From: Neptunicoccus cionae
GTDB lineage: Bacteria > Pseudomonadota > Alphaproteobacteria > Rhodobacterales > Rhodobacteraceae
Direction: 5' to 3'
Assembly: GCF_002860325.1 (NCBI RefSeq)
Contig: NZ_PKOJ01000005.1
Coordinates: forward strand, 124,001-188,000
DNA length: 64,000 nucleotides
This document shows, piece by piece, positions 44,425-53,226 of this stretch. The notes beneath the pieces were generated by a model. The model saw only the letters and a list, made by a program, of their open reading frames with translations, was not told the DNA's origin and did no database searches. The translations under genes were made by a program, and so were the position numbers. Each line of letters begins with the position of its first letter. Within the stretch, counting starts at the first letter, position 1.

Positions 44425-45150
44425 ATGAATGACACTGGCTGGACCTACGAGCTGAGGAATTTTGCCGAGTTGAAGCCCCGTAAATCGCTGGCGTCAGATG
44501 CGGCGGACAACCTGCGGGAATTTATTCTGCTGGGCAAACTCGCCCCCGGAATGCCGGTGCGGGAACGTGATCTGGCCGAAGCGTTCGGTATATCACGCAC
44601 CCCGCTCAAAGAGGCGCTGCGCATTCTGGAAAGCGAAGGTCTGATCTCTTACGGTCCGACCCGTCGCCCCTTTGTCGCGGATCCTTCGCTGGATGAAATC
44701 AACGACTGGTTACGCGTACAGGGCGCACTGGAGGCACTGGCAGGTGAACTGGCTTGTCAAACCGCCAGCGACAGTGAACTGGCAGAAATCGAAAAGCTGA
44801 ACACCTCGATCACCGATTTGCGCGACGGGGATGAACCGCTTGAAGCCTTCCGGCGCGATATGGCGTTTCACACGGCGATCGTCGCGGCCTCGGGCAATCA
44901 TGCGCTCTATGAAACCCACGCAGTTTACAACGCAAGGCTCTGGCGGGTTCGTTTCCTGTCCTCCCAGCGTACAGCGGGTCAGGATGTCACCCGCCGGGAG
45001 CATCTGGAAATTGTTGCAGCCTTGAAAGCCCGTGATGCGGCGGCTGCACGAACCGCACTTAAACAGCATCTGCGCACCGCAGAAACCAACATTGCAAACG
45101 CCAAAGCAGAGGCGGATGCACAAGCCAATACAAAAGGGGAGTCCGAATGA
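44425..45150 (+). CDS. GntR-family regulator, FCD type
   Basis: 241 residues: winged HTH at about 25-90 (RERDLAEAFGISRTPLKEALRILESEGLI) and an FCD all-helical ligand domain (about 95-225) whose metal-binding pattern includes FRRDMAFHTAIVAASGN. It lies one base after the dehydratase gene, inside the catabolic operon. A TTGGTATTCCAA-like dyad in front of tctC is its probable operator, so it likely represses the operon until a sugar-acid ligand binds. Confidence 0.9.
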   Translation: MNDTGWTYELRNFAELKPRKSLASDAADNLREFILLGKLAPGMPVRERDLAEAFGISRTPLKEALRILESEGLISYGPTRRPFVADPSLDEINDWLRVQGALEALAGELACQTASDSELAEIEKLNTSITDLRDGDEPLEAFRRDMAFHTAIVAASGNHALYETHAVYNARLWRVRFLSSQRTAGQDVTRREHLEIVAALKARDAAAARTALKQHLRTAETNIANAKAEADAQANTKGESE

Positions 45151-46160
45151 TGCGGCCCAAAATCGCAATAGTACCCGGTGATCCGTCCGGCATCGGCCCC
45201 GAACTCGTCGCCAAGCTCCTGTCCGAAGACAGTGTATGCGAGGCGGCAGATATCCTGCTGGTGGGAGATGCACATCTGTGGCAGCAGGGCGCTGCGCAGG
45301 CCGGAATGCCTGTGAAGTTGAATACAATCGAAGAATCCGGCGTGGCTTCCTTCAGCGGTCTTGCCCATCTGGATCTGGACACGATTGCGCCCGATGACAT
45401 CAGGATCGCCGAAGTGACAGTGGCAGCGGGGACGACCTCTTTGCGGTGTCTCGACAAGGCGCTTGATCTGGCGCAGGCGGGGCTGGTGGACGGGGTGATG
45501 TTTGCACCGTTTAACAAGGCCGCCATGACATCCGCAGGCCTGAACGCAGAGGATGAACACCGCTATATGGCGCGGTATCTCGGGTTTACCGGCTATCATT
45601 CCGAAATCAACGTGCTTGACGACCTGATGACCACACGCGTGACCAGCCATATTGGCCTGAAAGACGTGGCCGCCAATATTGACGGGCCAAGCATCGAAAA
45701 GGCGATCGACCTTGCCCATGCTACGCTGGCGCGCTCCGGCAGGACGCGCCCTCATGTGGCGGTGGCGGCCCTGAACCCGCACGCCGGTGACAACGGCAAG
45801 TTCGGACGCGAGGAAATCGACGTGATCGAACCCGTGGTCCGCGCGTTTCAGGACCGGCAGATGAACGTGACAGGGCCTTGGCCATCGGACACCGTCTTTC
45901 TGAAGGCGAAACGGGGCGAAGTGGATGCGGTTGTGACCATGTATCACGATCAGGGTCAGATCGCGATCAAGCTGATGGGCTTTGAACGGGGTGTCACCGT
46001 TGCCGGTGGGTTGCCGATCCCCGTTGCCACACCCGCCCATGGCACGGCCTTTGACATTGCGGGTAAGGGAATTGCCAATGTGGGCGCAACGCGACAGGCA
46101 TTTGACCTACTGGTGCGTATGGCCAATACCGCCAAGGCAGAGGCCGGAGCCGCCGCGTGA
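45147..46160 (+). CDS. PdxA-family decarboxylating dehydrogenase
   Basis: 337 residues, full-length PdxA fold. Metal ligands H168 (TSHIGL), H212 (NPHAGDNG) and H267 (MYHDQ) fall almost exactly where E. coli PdxA has them, and GDPSGIGPE and TPAHGTAFDIAG are intact. In sugar-acid operons, PdxA2 proteins oxidise and decarboxylate 4-phospho-threonate or -erythronate, made by a DUF1537 kinase; no such kinase is in the window, so an unphosphorylated substrate (as for TphB) is possible. ATG overlaps the gntR stop. Not likely to be the B6 biosynthesis enzyme itself, given its context. Confidence 0.87.
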   Translation: MMRPKIAIVPGDPSGIGPELVAKLLSEDSVCEAADILLVGDAHLWQQGAAQAGMPVKLNTIEESGVASFSGLAHLDLDTIAPDDIRIAEVTVAAGTTSLRCLDKALDLAQAGLVDGVMFAPFNKAAMTSAGLNAEDEHRYMARYLGFTGYHSEINVLDDLMTTRVTSHIGLKDVAANIDGPSIEKAIDLAHATLARSGRTRPHVAVAALNPHAGDNGKFGREEIDVIEPVVRAFQDRQMNVTGPWPSDTVFLKAKRGEVDAVVTMYHDQGQIAIKLMGFERGVTVAGGLPIPVATPAHGTAFDIAGKGIANVGATRQAFDLLVRMANTAKAEAGAAA

Positions 46161-47026
46161 GCAGTCGGCGTATCGGCTTTGTCGGGGTCGGCCTGATGGG
46201 ATCAGGCATGGCATCCTGCCTGCTTGCCGACGGGTATTCCGTCAGCCTGCTCGCCCACAGAAACCGTGAACCGGTGGAGCGTCTCATCGCACAAGGCGCC
46301 AGTGAGGCCCCCGACACTGCCACGCTGGTGCAATCCTGTGATGTAGTGTTCACCTGCCTGCCCAACGCCGAAGCGGTAGAGGCTTTTGCGGGACAGGTGC
46401 TGGCGCAATTCCGTCACGGACAAATCTGGATTGATACCTCTACCTCCCGCCCCGAGGTCAGCGAAGCTATGGCCGAACGCCTGCAGGCAAGGGGCGCAAT
46501 CTTTGCGGATGCGCCTGTCACCGGCGGGCCGGAACAGGCGCAGGAAGGGAGCCTCAGTTCGCTTGTTGGTTGCGCAGAACAGCATTTCAGCGCGGTTGAA
46601 ACCCTTGTGGGCAGCTATTCGAAACTGGTGCGCCGCTTCGGGGAAGCCGGTCGCGGCCATGCAGCCAAACTGCTGAACAACCTTGTATCGCAGGGAACGG
46701 CGGTTCTGCTGTCGGATGCTTTTCAATGCGCCCGCAAAACGGGCGTCGACAGCCATGCCCTGTTTGAAATCATGATGGCGGGGGCGGCGCGCTCCGGCAC
46801 ATTGGAAAAGACGGTTCCGGCGGCGCTGGAAGGGCGGTTTGACAGTTCGAAATTCACGATCGGCAATTCCGCCAAAGACCTGCGCTATGCCCGCGACCTC
46901 GTAAATTCTGTCGCGCCGGAAAGAACCGCACTGGCCGGTGTCATCGCAGACCGGCTGTCCGATCTGGAAACACGCGGGCGCGGGGGCGATTACATCAGCA
47001 CCCTGCTTGACCCCGAAAAATCCTGA
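46157..47026 (+). CDS. 3-hydroxyisobutyrate dehydrogenase-family beta-hydroxyacid dehydrogenase
   Basis: 289 residues with GTG start overlapping the pdxA-like stop (GTGA). Cofactor loop GFVGVGLMGSGMA (about 7-19), substrate motif DAPVTGGPEQAQEGSLS, and catalytic Lys in GHAAKLLNN (about 171). Family members oxidise hydroxyacids such as 3-hydroxyisobutyrate, tartronate semialdehyde (reverse) or L-threonate. Its place next to the PdxA-like gene resembles C4-acid modules, where both act on threonate-type compounds. Confidence 0.88.
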   Translation: MSSRRIGFVGVGLMGSGMASCLLADGYSVSLLAHRNREPVERLIAQGASEAPDTATLVQSCDVVFTCLPNAEAVEAFAGQVLAQFRHGQIWIDTSTSRPEVSEAMAERLQARGAIFADAPVTGGPEQAQEGSLSSLVGCAEQHFSAVETLVGSYSKLVRRFGEAGRGHAAKLLNNLVSQGTAVLLSDAFQCARKTGVDSHALFEIMMAGAARSGTLEKTVPAALEGRFDSSKFTIGNSAKDLRYARDLVNSVAPERTALAGVIADRLSDLETRGRGGDYISTLLDPEKS

Positions 47027-47070
47027 TCGCGCCCTCCCCCGCTATTCCCCTTCAAGACGAAAGAAAAAAG

Positions 47071-48576
47071 ATGAACTTTACGCCACATGGAAAACACCTG
47101 ATCGCAGGCACTTGGGTCGGAGGTGGAGAAACCTTTACCTCCTCCCCTGCCCACGGGCCGGAACACACATTCTTCAAAGGCACACCCGATCTTGTGGATC
47201 AGGCCTGTGCCGCTGCCGAAGATGCCTTCTGGTCTTTCGGCTACAGCAACCGCCAGACCCGCGCGGATTTTCTGAACGCGATTGCCGACGAGATCGAGGC
47301 CCGCGCCGATGCGATCACAGAAATAGGCACGCAGGAATCCGGCCTGCCGGAAGCCCGCCTGCAAGGAGAACGGGGCCGCACAACGGGGCAGTTGCGCCTG
47401 TTCGCGGATCACATCCTTGCCGGAGAATACCTTGACCGGCGGCACGATGCAGCCTTGCCGGATCGCAGCCCCCTGCCGCGTCCCGATCTGAAGATGATCC
47501 AGCGCCCCATCGGGCCTGTGGCGGTATTTGGCGCGTCCAACTTTCCGCTGGCCTTTTCAACTGCCGGCGGGGACACAGCCGCCGCTTTGGCCGCAGGTTG
47601 TCCGGTGGTGGTGAAGGGTCATCCGGCCCATCCCGGCACAGGTGAAATCATCGCCGAGGCTGTTCATGCCGCGATAGAAAAGACCGGAATTCACCCCGGT
47701 GTTTTCAGTCTGGTGCAGGACGGAGACCGTGAAACCGGCGCCGCACTGGTGCAGCATCCGCTAATCAATGCGGTCGGATTTACCGGATCGCTGGCAGGCG
47801 GACGTGCCTTGTTTGATCTGTGTGCCGCGCGGCCCAACCCGATCCCGTTTTTCGGAGAGCTCGGTTCGGTTAACCCCATGTTTCTGTTGCCCGAAGCCGC
47901 CAAATCCCGCGGGGCCGAGATCGGCGCGAATTGGGCAGGATCACTGACGATGGGGGCGGGCCAGTTCTGCACCAATCCGGGCGTGACCGTTGTCCTGCCA
48001 GGGGCCGAGGCTTTCATCGGCGCTGCCACTGACGCGCTGAGGGATTCGGGCGAACAAACCATGCTTACAGACGGCATTGCACAGGCCTACCGCCGTGGCG
48101 TTGAACGGATGTCCGGCACTGATACGATCACGGAAATCCTTGTGACCCCTTGTGAGGGGCGCAGCGCGAAGCCCGGCCTCTACCGTGTCACGGCCCGTGA
48201 CTGGCTGGCCGATACCGACTTGCAGGAAGAAGTCTTCGGCCCGCTCGGTATTATAGTTGAAGCGCGGGATACGGATGAGATGGCGCAGATTGCCAAGTCC
48301 ATACAGGGGCAGTTGACCTGTACGCTGCATATGGACGAAGGCGATACCGACCTTGCCAGATCCCTGATGCCGCTGGTCGAGCGCAAGGCCGGACGGCTTT
48401 TGGTGAACGGGTTTCCAACAGGTGTAGAAGTGGCGGACAGTATGGTACATGGCGGCCCCTACCCTGCTTCGACAAACTTTGGGGCAACCTCGGTTGGTAC
48501 ATTGTCCATCCGTCGCTTCCTGCGGCCGGTCTGTTACCAGAATATCCCGGACGCCCTGTTGCCCGAAAGCGTTTGA
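47071..48576 (+). CDS. 2-oxoglutarate semialdehyde dehydrogenase (KGSADH type)
   Basis: 501-residue aldehyde dehydrogenase of the long KGSADH/2,5-dioxovalerate clade. It has FGASNFPLAFSTAGGDTAAALAAGCPVVVKGHPAHPGT, the E263-containing FFGELGSVNP, and nucleophile C300 in GAGQFCTNPG; these replace the standard ALDH motifs and are diagnostic. NAD(P)-dependent oxidation gives 2-oxoglutarate, the end of non-phosphorylative pentonate and glucarate pathways. Last gene of the nine-gene operon, followed by a strong terminator. Confidence 0.92.
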   Translation: MNFTPHGKHLIAGTWVGGGETFTSSPAHGPEHTFFKGTPDLVDQACAAAEDAFWSFGYSNRQTRADFLNAIADEIEARADAITEIGTQESGLPEARLQGERGRTTGQLRLFADHILAGEYLDRRHDAALPDRSPLPRPDLKMIQRPIGPVAVFGASNFPLAFSTAGGDTAAALAAGCPVVVKGHPAHPGTGEIIAEAVHAAIEKTGIHPGVFSLVQDGDRETGAALVQHPLINAVGFTGSLAGGRALFDLCAARPNPIPFFGELGSVNPMFLLPEAAKSRGAEIGANWAGSLTMGAGQFCTNPGVTVVLPGAEAFIGAATDALRDSGEQTMLTDGIAQAYRRGVERMSGTDTITEILVTPCEGRSAKPGLYRVTARDWLADTDLQEEVFGPLGIIVEARDTDEMAQIAKSIQGQLTCTLHMDEGDTDLARSLMPLVERKAGRLLVNGFPTGVEVADSMVHGGPYPASTNFGATSVGTLSIRRFLRPVCYQNIPDALLPESV

Positions 48577-48596
48577 TCCGGCTATAGCCTGATAAT

Positions 48597-48634
48597 AAAC
48601 AGCCCCGCAGTTTTGAACTACGGGGCTGTTTTTT
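48597..48634. terminator. Strong bidirectional rho-independent terminator
   Basis: AAACAGCCCCGCAG ... CTACGGGGCTGTTTTTT: an 11-base stem with a single mismatch, T-run on the right for the rightward operon and an A-rich flank (AATAAACAG) that gives a U-rich tail leftward. It lies between two convergent TTT operons. Confidence 0.9.
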
Positions 48635-48655
48635 GTGCATTGCAGGGTGCCGGCG

Positions 48656-50155
48656 TCAGCTTTGCTTTGCCGCGGTCTTGCGCAACTTGCGGCGTTGCAG
48701 CATCGGGGCCAGTACAGTCGCACTGACCAGAATTACGGCCAGGCCCAGCAGGATCGCGCTGATCGGCCTTTCTGCGAAGATCGAAAAATCCCCGCGCGAC
48801 ATCGCCAGAGAGCGGCGCAACTCGCTTTCCGCTATCGGGCCGAGCACCACGCCAAGAATGATGGACACCAGCGGGAAACCGATCTTTTCAAGCAGGAAAC
48901 CCGCCAGTCCGAACCCCAGCATCAGCCAGACATCCATCATCGAATTCTGCACGGAATAGGTGCCGACAATACAGCAGATGACAATGACCGGACCCAAGGC
49001 GGAATATGGCACATCCAGCAGTTTGGACAGCACCGCAATGAAGGGTTTGGAAAAGACAAGGATCAGCACGTTGACCAGCATCAGCCCCACAAACACCGCA
49101 TAGATCAGATCACTGTTGCCGGTCATGAAGGTCGGTCCGGGAGTCAGGCCGTGTACGATGAACGCCCCCAGAATAACAGCCGTTGTGCCCGACCCCGGAA
49201 TACCAAGCGCAAAGAGCGGCACCAGCGCACCGATGGCGGCCGCGTTATTTGCGGATTCCGGTGCCGCCACGCCTTCGGGTGCCCCGCGCCCGAACCGTTT
49301 ACGGTCCTTGGACCAGCGCACGGTTTCACTGTAAGCCACCATAGCGGCGGTGGACGCCCCGATGCCCGGCAGGATGCCGATTGCGGTACCAATAATAGAG
49401 GACCGCGCGACGGTGCCACGGATTTCGCGGATCACCGGCCAGTCAAAAATGCGGATCTTGAAGGATTTCGTGGACAGGTGGATGTCTCCCTCCTGACAGC
49501 GTTTCAGCACTTCGGAAATCGCAAACAGGCCGATGATAACGGGGATCAGGTTGATCCCGCTCATTAAATGCAGGCTGCCAAAGGTAAACCGCGCCGTTCC
49601 TGTCAGCGGGTCCAGACCGACAGAGGCAATCAGCAGGCCGATACACACGCCAATCAGCCCGAGCAACAGATTGCCGCCAAGTGAGGCGACAACTGTCAGA
49701 CCCAGAACGGCCAGCGCAAAAAATTCGGGCGAGGAAAACTGCAAGGCAATATCCGCCAGCATCGGCGTGGCCACGATCAGCACTATGGTGCCCACGATGC
49801 CACCAAAAGCCGAGGACAGGATACCAATACCAAGCGCCTTGCCCGCTTCACCCTTCTGCGTCATCGGGTAACCGTCAAGCGCGGTCATCACCGCTTCGGG
49901 GGTGCCGGGCGCACGGTAAAGGATCGCCGTAATCAGGCCGGAAAACACACTGGAGGCATAGATCGCTGTCAGCAACATAAAGGCGCCAGTGGGCTCCATC
50001 GTGTAGGTCACTGGCAGCAGGATCACTACCAAAATGACACCACTGATGCCGGGCAAAGCGCCTCCGACAAAGCCGATCAGCACCGCAGAGGCCAGGATCA
50101 AAAGGTTGAGCGGCTGCATGACGACGCCCAAGCCACCGATGAGGTCTTCTATCAT
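48656..50155 (-). CDS. tctA: TTT transporter large permease TctA (system 2)
   Basis: 499-residue membrane protein with GALPGISGVILVVILLPVTY and the internal repeat GILPGIGASTAAMVAYSETVRWSKD, both TctA signatures. AAAGGAC ribosome site before the ATG. It is the last gene of the leftward operon with tctB, tctC and an SAF-domain oxidoreductase. The two TctA proteins of the window differ widely in sequence, so they are not a recent duplication and probably carry different ligands. Confidence 0.92.
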   Translation of the reverse strand: MIEDLIGGLGVVMQPLNLLILASAVLIGFVGGALPGISGVILVVILLPVTYTMEPTGAFMLLTAIYASSVFSGLITAILYRAPGTPEAVMTALDGYPMTQKGEAGKALGIGILSSAFGGIVGTIVLIVATPMLADIALQFSSPEFFALAVLGLTVVASLGGNLLLGLIGVCIGLLIASVGLDPLTGTARFTFGSLHLMSGINLIPVIIGLFAISEVLKRCQEGDIHLSTKSFKIRIFDWPVIREIRGTVARSSIIGTAIGILPGIGASTAAMVAYSETVRWSKDRKRFGRGAPEGVAAPESANNAAAIGALVPLFALGIPGSGTTAVILGAFIVHGLTPGPTFMTGNSDLIYAVFVGLMLVNVLILVFSKPFIAVLSKLLDVPYSALGPVIVICCIVGTYSVQNSMMDVWLMLGFGLAGFLLEKIGFPLVSIILGVVLGPIAESELRRSLAMSRGDFSIFAERPISAILLGLAVILVSATVLAPMLQRRKLRKTAAKQS

Positions 50156-50187
50156 TTTATGTCCTTTTCAGGTGATCACGCGTGGGG

Positions 50188-50682
50188 TCAGGGCAACGGA
50201 ATGTGCAACAGGCGGTCAAACACAAGGGCGACCATCAAAACTGCGGCAACCGTCGTAAACAGGATGCGCAACGGGCGGCGTTCGCCCAGAATAACGTTCA
50301 CAATTGCCGCGAACACGGCTGTGGCGGCCAGATAGCCGGTGAATTCCATCGCAACCGTATAGGCAACGGTCACAGCCAGCACCGCAAGAAAGCGCCAGCG
50401 GTAGCTGCTTGCATCTTCGCGCACGACAGCCTCGTCCGGGACCGTTTCTTCGGGCGGAAGATCATCGTCTTTGGTGATGAAGTGATCCGGTCCGCGCAGG
50501 ATCAGCAGAACGAAAGCCAGCACCACAAAGGCCAGCATCGCAAGGATCACAGCCAGCGGCCATGTGCGCGGGCCGATGAGCGTGGTTACAGAGGCACCGC
50601 CGGGGAGTTGCAGGGCCAGCCACAAAAGCACCACGCCGCTAAAGGCCGTGACAAGAATGAAGGAATAAAGACGTGCGGACAT
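50188..50682 (-). CDS. tctB: TTT transporter small permease TctB (system 2)
   Basis: 164 residues, four helices, with a charged cytoplasmic loop (DDLPPEETVPDEAVV) between helices 2 and 3. Start chosen at MSARLYSF; an in-frame upstream start adds 16 residues without a membrane segment. It lies 32 bases before tctA. Confidence 0.85.
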   Translation of the reverse strand: MSARLYSFILVTAFSGVVLLWLALQLPGGASVTTLIGPRTWPLAVILAMLAFVVLAFVLLILRGPDHFITKDDDLPPEETVPDEAVVREDASSYRWRFLAVLAVTVAYTVAMEFTGYLAATAVFAAIVNVILGERRPLRILFTTVAAVLMVALVFDRLLHIPLP

Positions 50683-50713
50683 GAAGGATCGCCTTGAAAA
50701 TACGAAGCAAATA

Positions 50714-50752
50714 GCGCCGCGGCCAGCCACAATAAGCGGGCCGCCACGGCGC
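50714..50752 (-). promoter_or_regulatory. Stem-loop between tctC and tctB (system 2)
   Basis: GCGCCGCGGC (50714-50723) and GCCACGGCGC (50743-50752) form a 10-base stem with one G-U pair in RNA, in the 80-base gap behind the binding-protein gene. Confidence 0.6.
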
Positions 50753-50762
50753 CGGTTTTAGG

Positions 50763-51722
50763 TCACTTCAATGACAGCAGTTTTTCAAAGTATGCAAGGT
50801 TCTCTTCCAGCACAGCGCGGTAGTCTTCGCTGCCAAGGAAGCCGGGACGAACATGCAGGTTCGCGCTTTTGGCGTAGGCCTGATATTCCTCGGAATTGAA
50901 GACGTCCTGAAACGCAGCTTCAATGATCGCAATTGTTTCAGGCGGGGTCTTGGCATTGATAAAGACGCCCCGTTCGTTCCCGAAGGTCAGGTTCCAGCCG
51001 TTTTCAACCGTAGTTGGCAGGTCGGGATAGGCCTCCAGCCGCTCATCGGCCAGTGCAAGGATCGGTTTCATCTCGCCGGATTCGATATACCCCTGAATGG
51101 CGCTGATTTCGTTGAACATACCGTCGATGTTGCCGCTCAGAAGGTTGGCAGAGGCGCTGCCTTCGTTGTCATAAGGGATGTAGGCCAGATCAAGCCCCGC
51201 TGCATCGTTCAGGCCCAGAAACGCCATCCGGTCCACGCTGGCCGCATGGGTGCCACCGATGATCACTTCACCGGGGTTTTCTTTGGCATAGGTGAGGAAT
51301 TCTTCCAGCGTGTCGTATTTCTCGGTGTTGACCACAAGGGTCAGAACATCCGACTGCATTCGCGCAACCGGTGTCAGTTGGTCCAGACCGATAGGGTTCT
51401 GACCGGCCGCGCGGCTGGTGATGAATGTTGAGGAAGCAAATTCGATGGACTCGCCGTTCGGCTCGCTTTGCGCCGTGCGCTGGTGGGCCATCGCACCGGA
51501 GGCGGACGGCAGGTTGATGATGGTGATATTCGTGTCGAGCCGTTTTTCCAGCATGGGCTGAACGGTACGGGCGAAGTTGTCTGTGCCCCCACCTGCGCCA
51601 GCGGCTACGAAAGCCGTCATTTTCGCAGGTTTGAAAGCCGTTTCCTCAGCCAGCGCCGGTGCTGCAAGCGTCAGCGCGAAAGCCGCAGAGGTAAGGGTGA
51701 ATGTGCGACGGGTAAAATGCAT
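50763..51722 (-). CDS. tctC: TTT transporter substrate-binding protein TctC (system 2)
   Basis: 319 residues with a secretion signal that starts FTRRTFTLTSAAF, resembling a Tat motif. It has KMTAFVAAGAGGGTDNFARTVQPML, the family's carboxylate-binding loop, and the C-terminal IIEAAFQDVFN stretch. GGGAGGACCATC gives a strong ribosome site. It follows the SAF-domain oxidoreductase gene after 82 bases that include a degenerate TTGTATGCAT copy of the GntR-type palindrome. Confidence 0.92.
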   Translation of the reverse strand: MHFTRRTFTLTSAAFALTLAAPALAEETAFKPAKMTAFVAAGAGGGTDNFARTVQPMLEKRLDTNITIINLPSASGAMAHQRTAQSEPNGESIEFASSTFITSRAAGQNPIGLDQLTPVARMQSDVLTLVVNTEKYDTLEEFLTYAKENPGEVIIGGTHAASVDRMAFLGLNDAAGLDLAYIPYDNEGSASANLLSGNIDGMFNEISAIQGYIESGEMKPILALADERLEAYPDLPTTVENGWNLTFGNERGVFINAKTPPETIAIIEAAFQDVFNSEEYQAYAKSANLHVRPGFLGSEDYRAVLEENLAYFEKLLSLK

Positions 51723-51804
51723 GATGGTCCTCCCATAGTTTGTATGCATGTGGTTCTTCAAGTCCCAAGCGCCTCCCAGCGCAGGGGCAGTTTCATAGGG
51801 GTCG

Positions 51805-53205
51805 TCAAATGGCCTCTTTCAAAGTTGCGGCACGGCGGTCCTGTTCTTCGCGCAAACGCAGAAGATCGCTTTCACCGGAAAGATCCAAATCGGCCATTCG
51901 GATCGGCTCCCCCGCGCGGACGTCGCGCAGCAGGGTCCGGTTCGAGGCGATGTAGAACGGGGCAGCGCTTTGCGCGGTTAACGGCGCAGCCGCGACCATG
52001 CGGGCAGAAACCCCTTCGATGGAATGGTGATGCCCGCCCATATCAAGCCGGTTGCCGGCCTTGAAATCCCGGTCTGCAAAGGCAGTCAGATCAACACAAT
52101 GGCGCGGTTGCGCAGCACCCGAAGACACACCCCGCAAAGCAATTTCAAAGATTGTTGTCGCAGCCTCCATCCCGAGCAGATGGCGCGGGATATAGACCAT
52201 CGCGGTGCGTCCGTTGCGGCTCAGCACATGGCCCTTGCCGCGCAGCATGTCCCATGTTTCGTCGTGGCGGCAGCGCACAACGACAAAGACACCGCCGGCA
52301 AAACTGACTTCATCCGGCGTGCGCAGGCAGTGGAAAACATCCAGCACGTTTTCCTGCGTAAGAATGCCACCGTCGGCTTTGGCACACAGGATCGAAGGCA
52401 CTTCGTCAATGCGTGCAATCGGGCAATGCAGGTCGGGGCGGTCAGGGTGCATTTCGCAGGAATTTGCAACAATGGTCATTTCGCACAGGTCCGGCACTGC
52501 CCGTTGTGGCAGGGCGCGGGTTGCTTCTGCACGGCGGGCAACCATGTCCGCAGCCGCTGTATCGCCCAAACGCTCCAGTCCGGCAAATTCGGGGACGGCG
52601 TAGGTTTCACCATTACAATCCAGTGTTCCGCGCGCCGCGTCATAGACAAAATCGTATTCGCTGGATTTACCTGCGCAGATGATCTCAAGCCCGAGCACTT
52701 CGGCCCATGTGATCAACCCGATCAGCAGGCTCGGCTGGTCCCCGTCAACGGGCGAGACAATTACGCCTGCCTCTTGGGCCATTGCCGCAAGGCCCGGACC
52801 AATGACGCTGTCGACCTCTTTGGAGACGAGAGCAACGTGCTTGCCATTCTCGATGGCCAGACGCACATGGCGGGCGCCAACTTCGGGATCGCCCGTGGCC
52901 TCGACAACCACATCAACGGGCAACTCTGCCACGGCAGTAAAACTGTCCGTAGCAATAAAGGCCCCGTCGCGCCACGCCTGACGCGCTGCTTCGGCGTCCT
53001 GACACTGGCGGATTTCTGTTTCTTCAACGCCGACGGAACGCAGACTATCGGCAGCAATACGAACATCACGGTCAACGGCAACACGGACAGACAGCCCGGG
53101 GACTACAAGCCCCTGCGCCAGAAAACTGCGGCCGAATCCGCCAGTCCCGATGATGCAGCACTCTACCTTGCGCGTGCCCCGGTCAAAATAACCGTGGTAA
53201 TTCAT
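51805..53205 (-). CDS. SAF-domain NAD(P)-dependent oxidoreductase (COG4091 type)
   Basis: 466 residues. The N-terminal Rossmann fold (CCIIGTGGFGRSFL, about 12-25) and homoserine-dehydrogenase-like core (VVVEATGDPEVGARH, ALVSKEVD, GDQPSLL) are followed by a C-terminal SAF domain (about 395-450, APFYIASNRTLLRDVRAGEPI). Such proteins are listed as predicted homoserine dehydrogenases or wrongly as FlgA; in sugar-acid and polyol clusters they likely act on branched or C4 substrates. ATG at 53205 has GGGAGGACATC. First gene of TTT operon 2, facing a gntR gene across three palindromes. Confidence 0.83.
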   Translation of the reverse strand: MNYHGYFDRGTRKVECCIIGTGGFGRSFLAQGLVVPGLSVRVAVDRDVRIAADSLRSVGVEETEIRQCQDAEAARQAWRDGAFIATDSFTAVAELPVDVVVEATGDPEVGARHVRLAIENGKHVALVSKEVDSVIGPGLAAMAQEAGVIVSPVDGDQPSLLIGLITWAEVLGLEIICAGKSSEYDFVYDAARGTLDCNGETYAVPEFAGLERLGDTAAADMVARRAEATRALPQRAVPDLCEMTIVANSCEMHPDRPDLHCPIARIDEVPSILCAKADGGILTQENVLDVFHCLRTPDEVSFAGGVFVVVRCRHDETWDMLRGKGHVLSRNGRTAMVYIPRHLLGMEAATTIFEIALRGVSSGAAQPRHCVDLTAFADRDFKAGNRLDMGGHHHSIEGVSARMVAAAPLTAQSAAPFYIASNRTLLRDVRAGEPIRMADLDLSGESDLLRLREEQDRRAATLKEAI

Positions 53206-53226
53206 GATGTCCTCCCATGCCCCGAC

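Noticed and set aside
45147-46160. Assigning this gene as biosynthetic pdxA
   Set aside because: It is embedded and translationally coupled within a sugar-acid catabolic operon, without ksgA/surA neighbours typical of pdxA.
48635-49567. 310-codon rightward frame over tctA (system 2)
   Set aside because: Gln/His/Asp-rich antisense shadow of a membrane protein gene.
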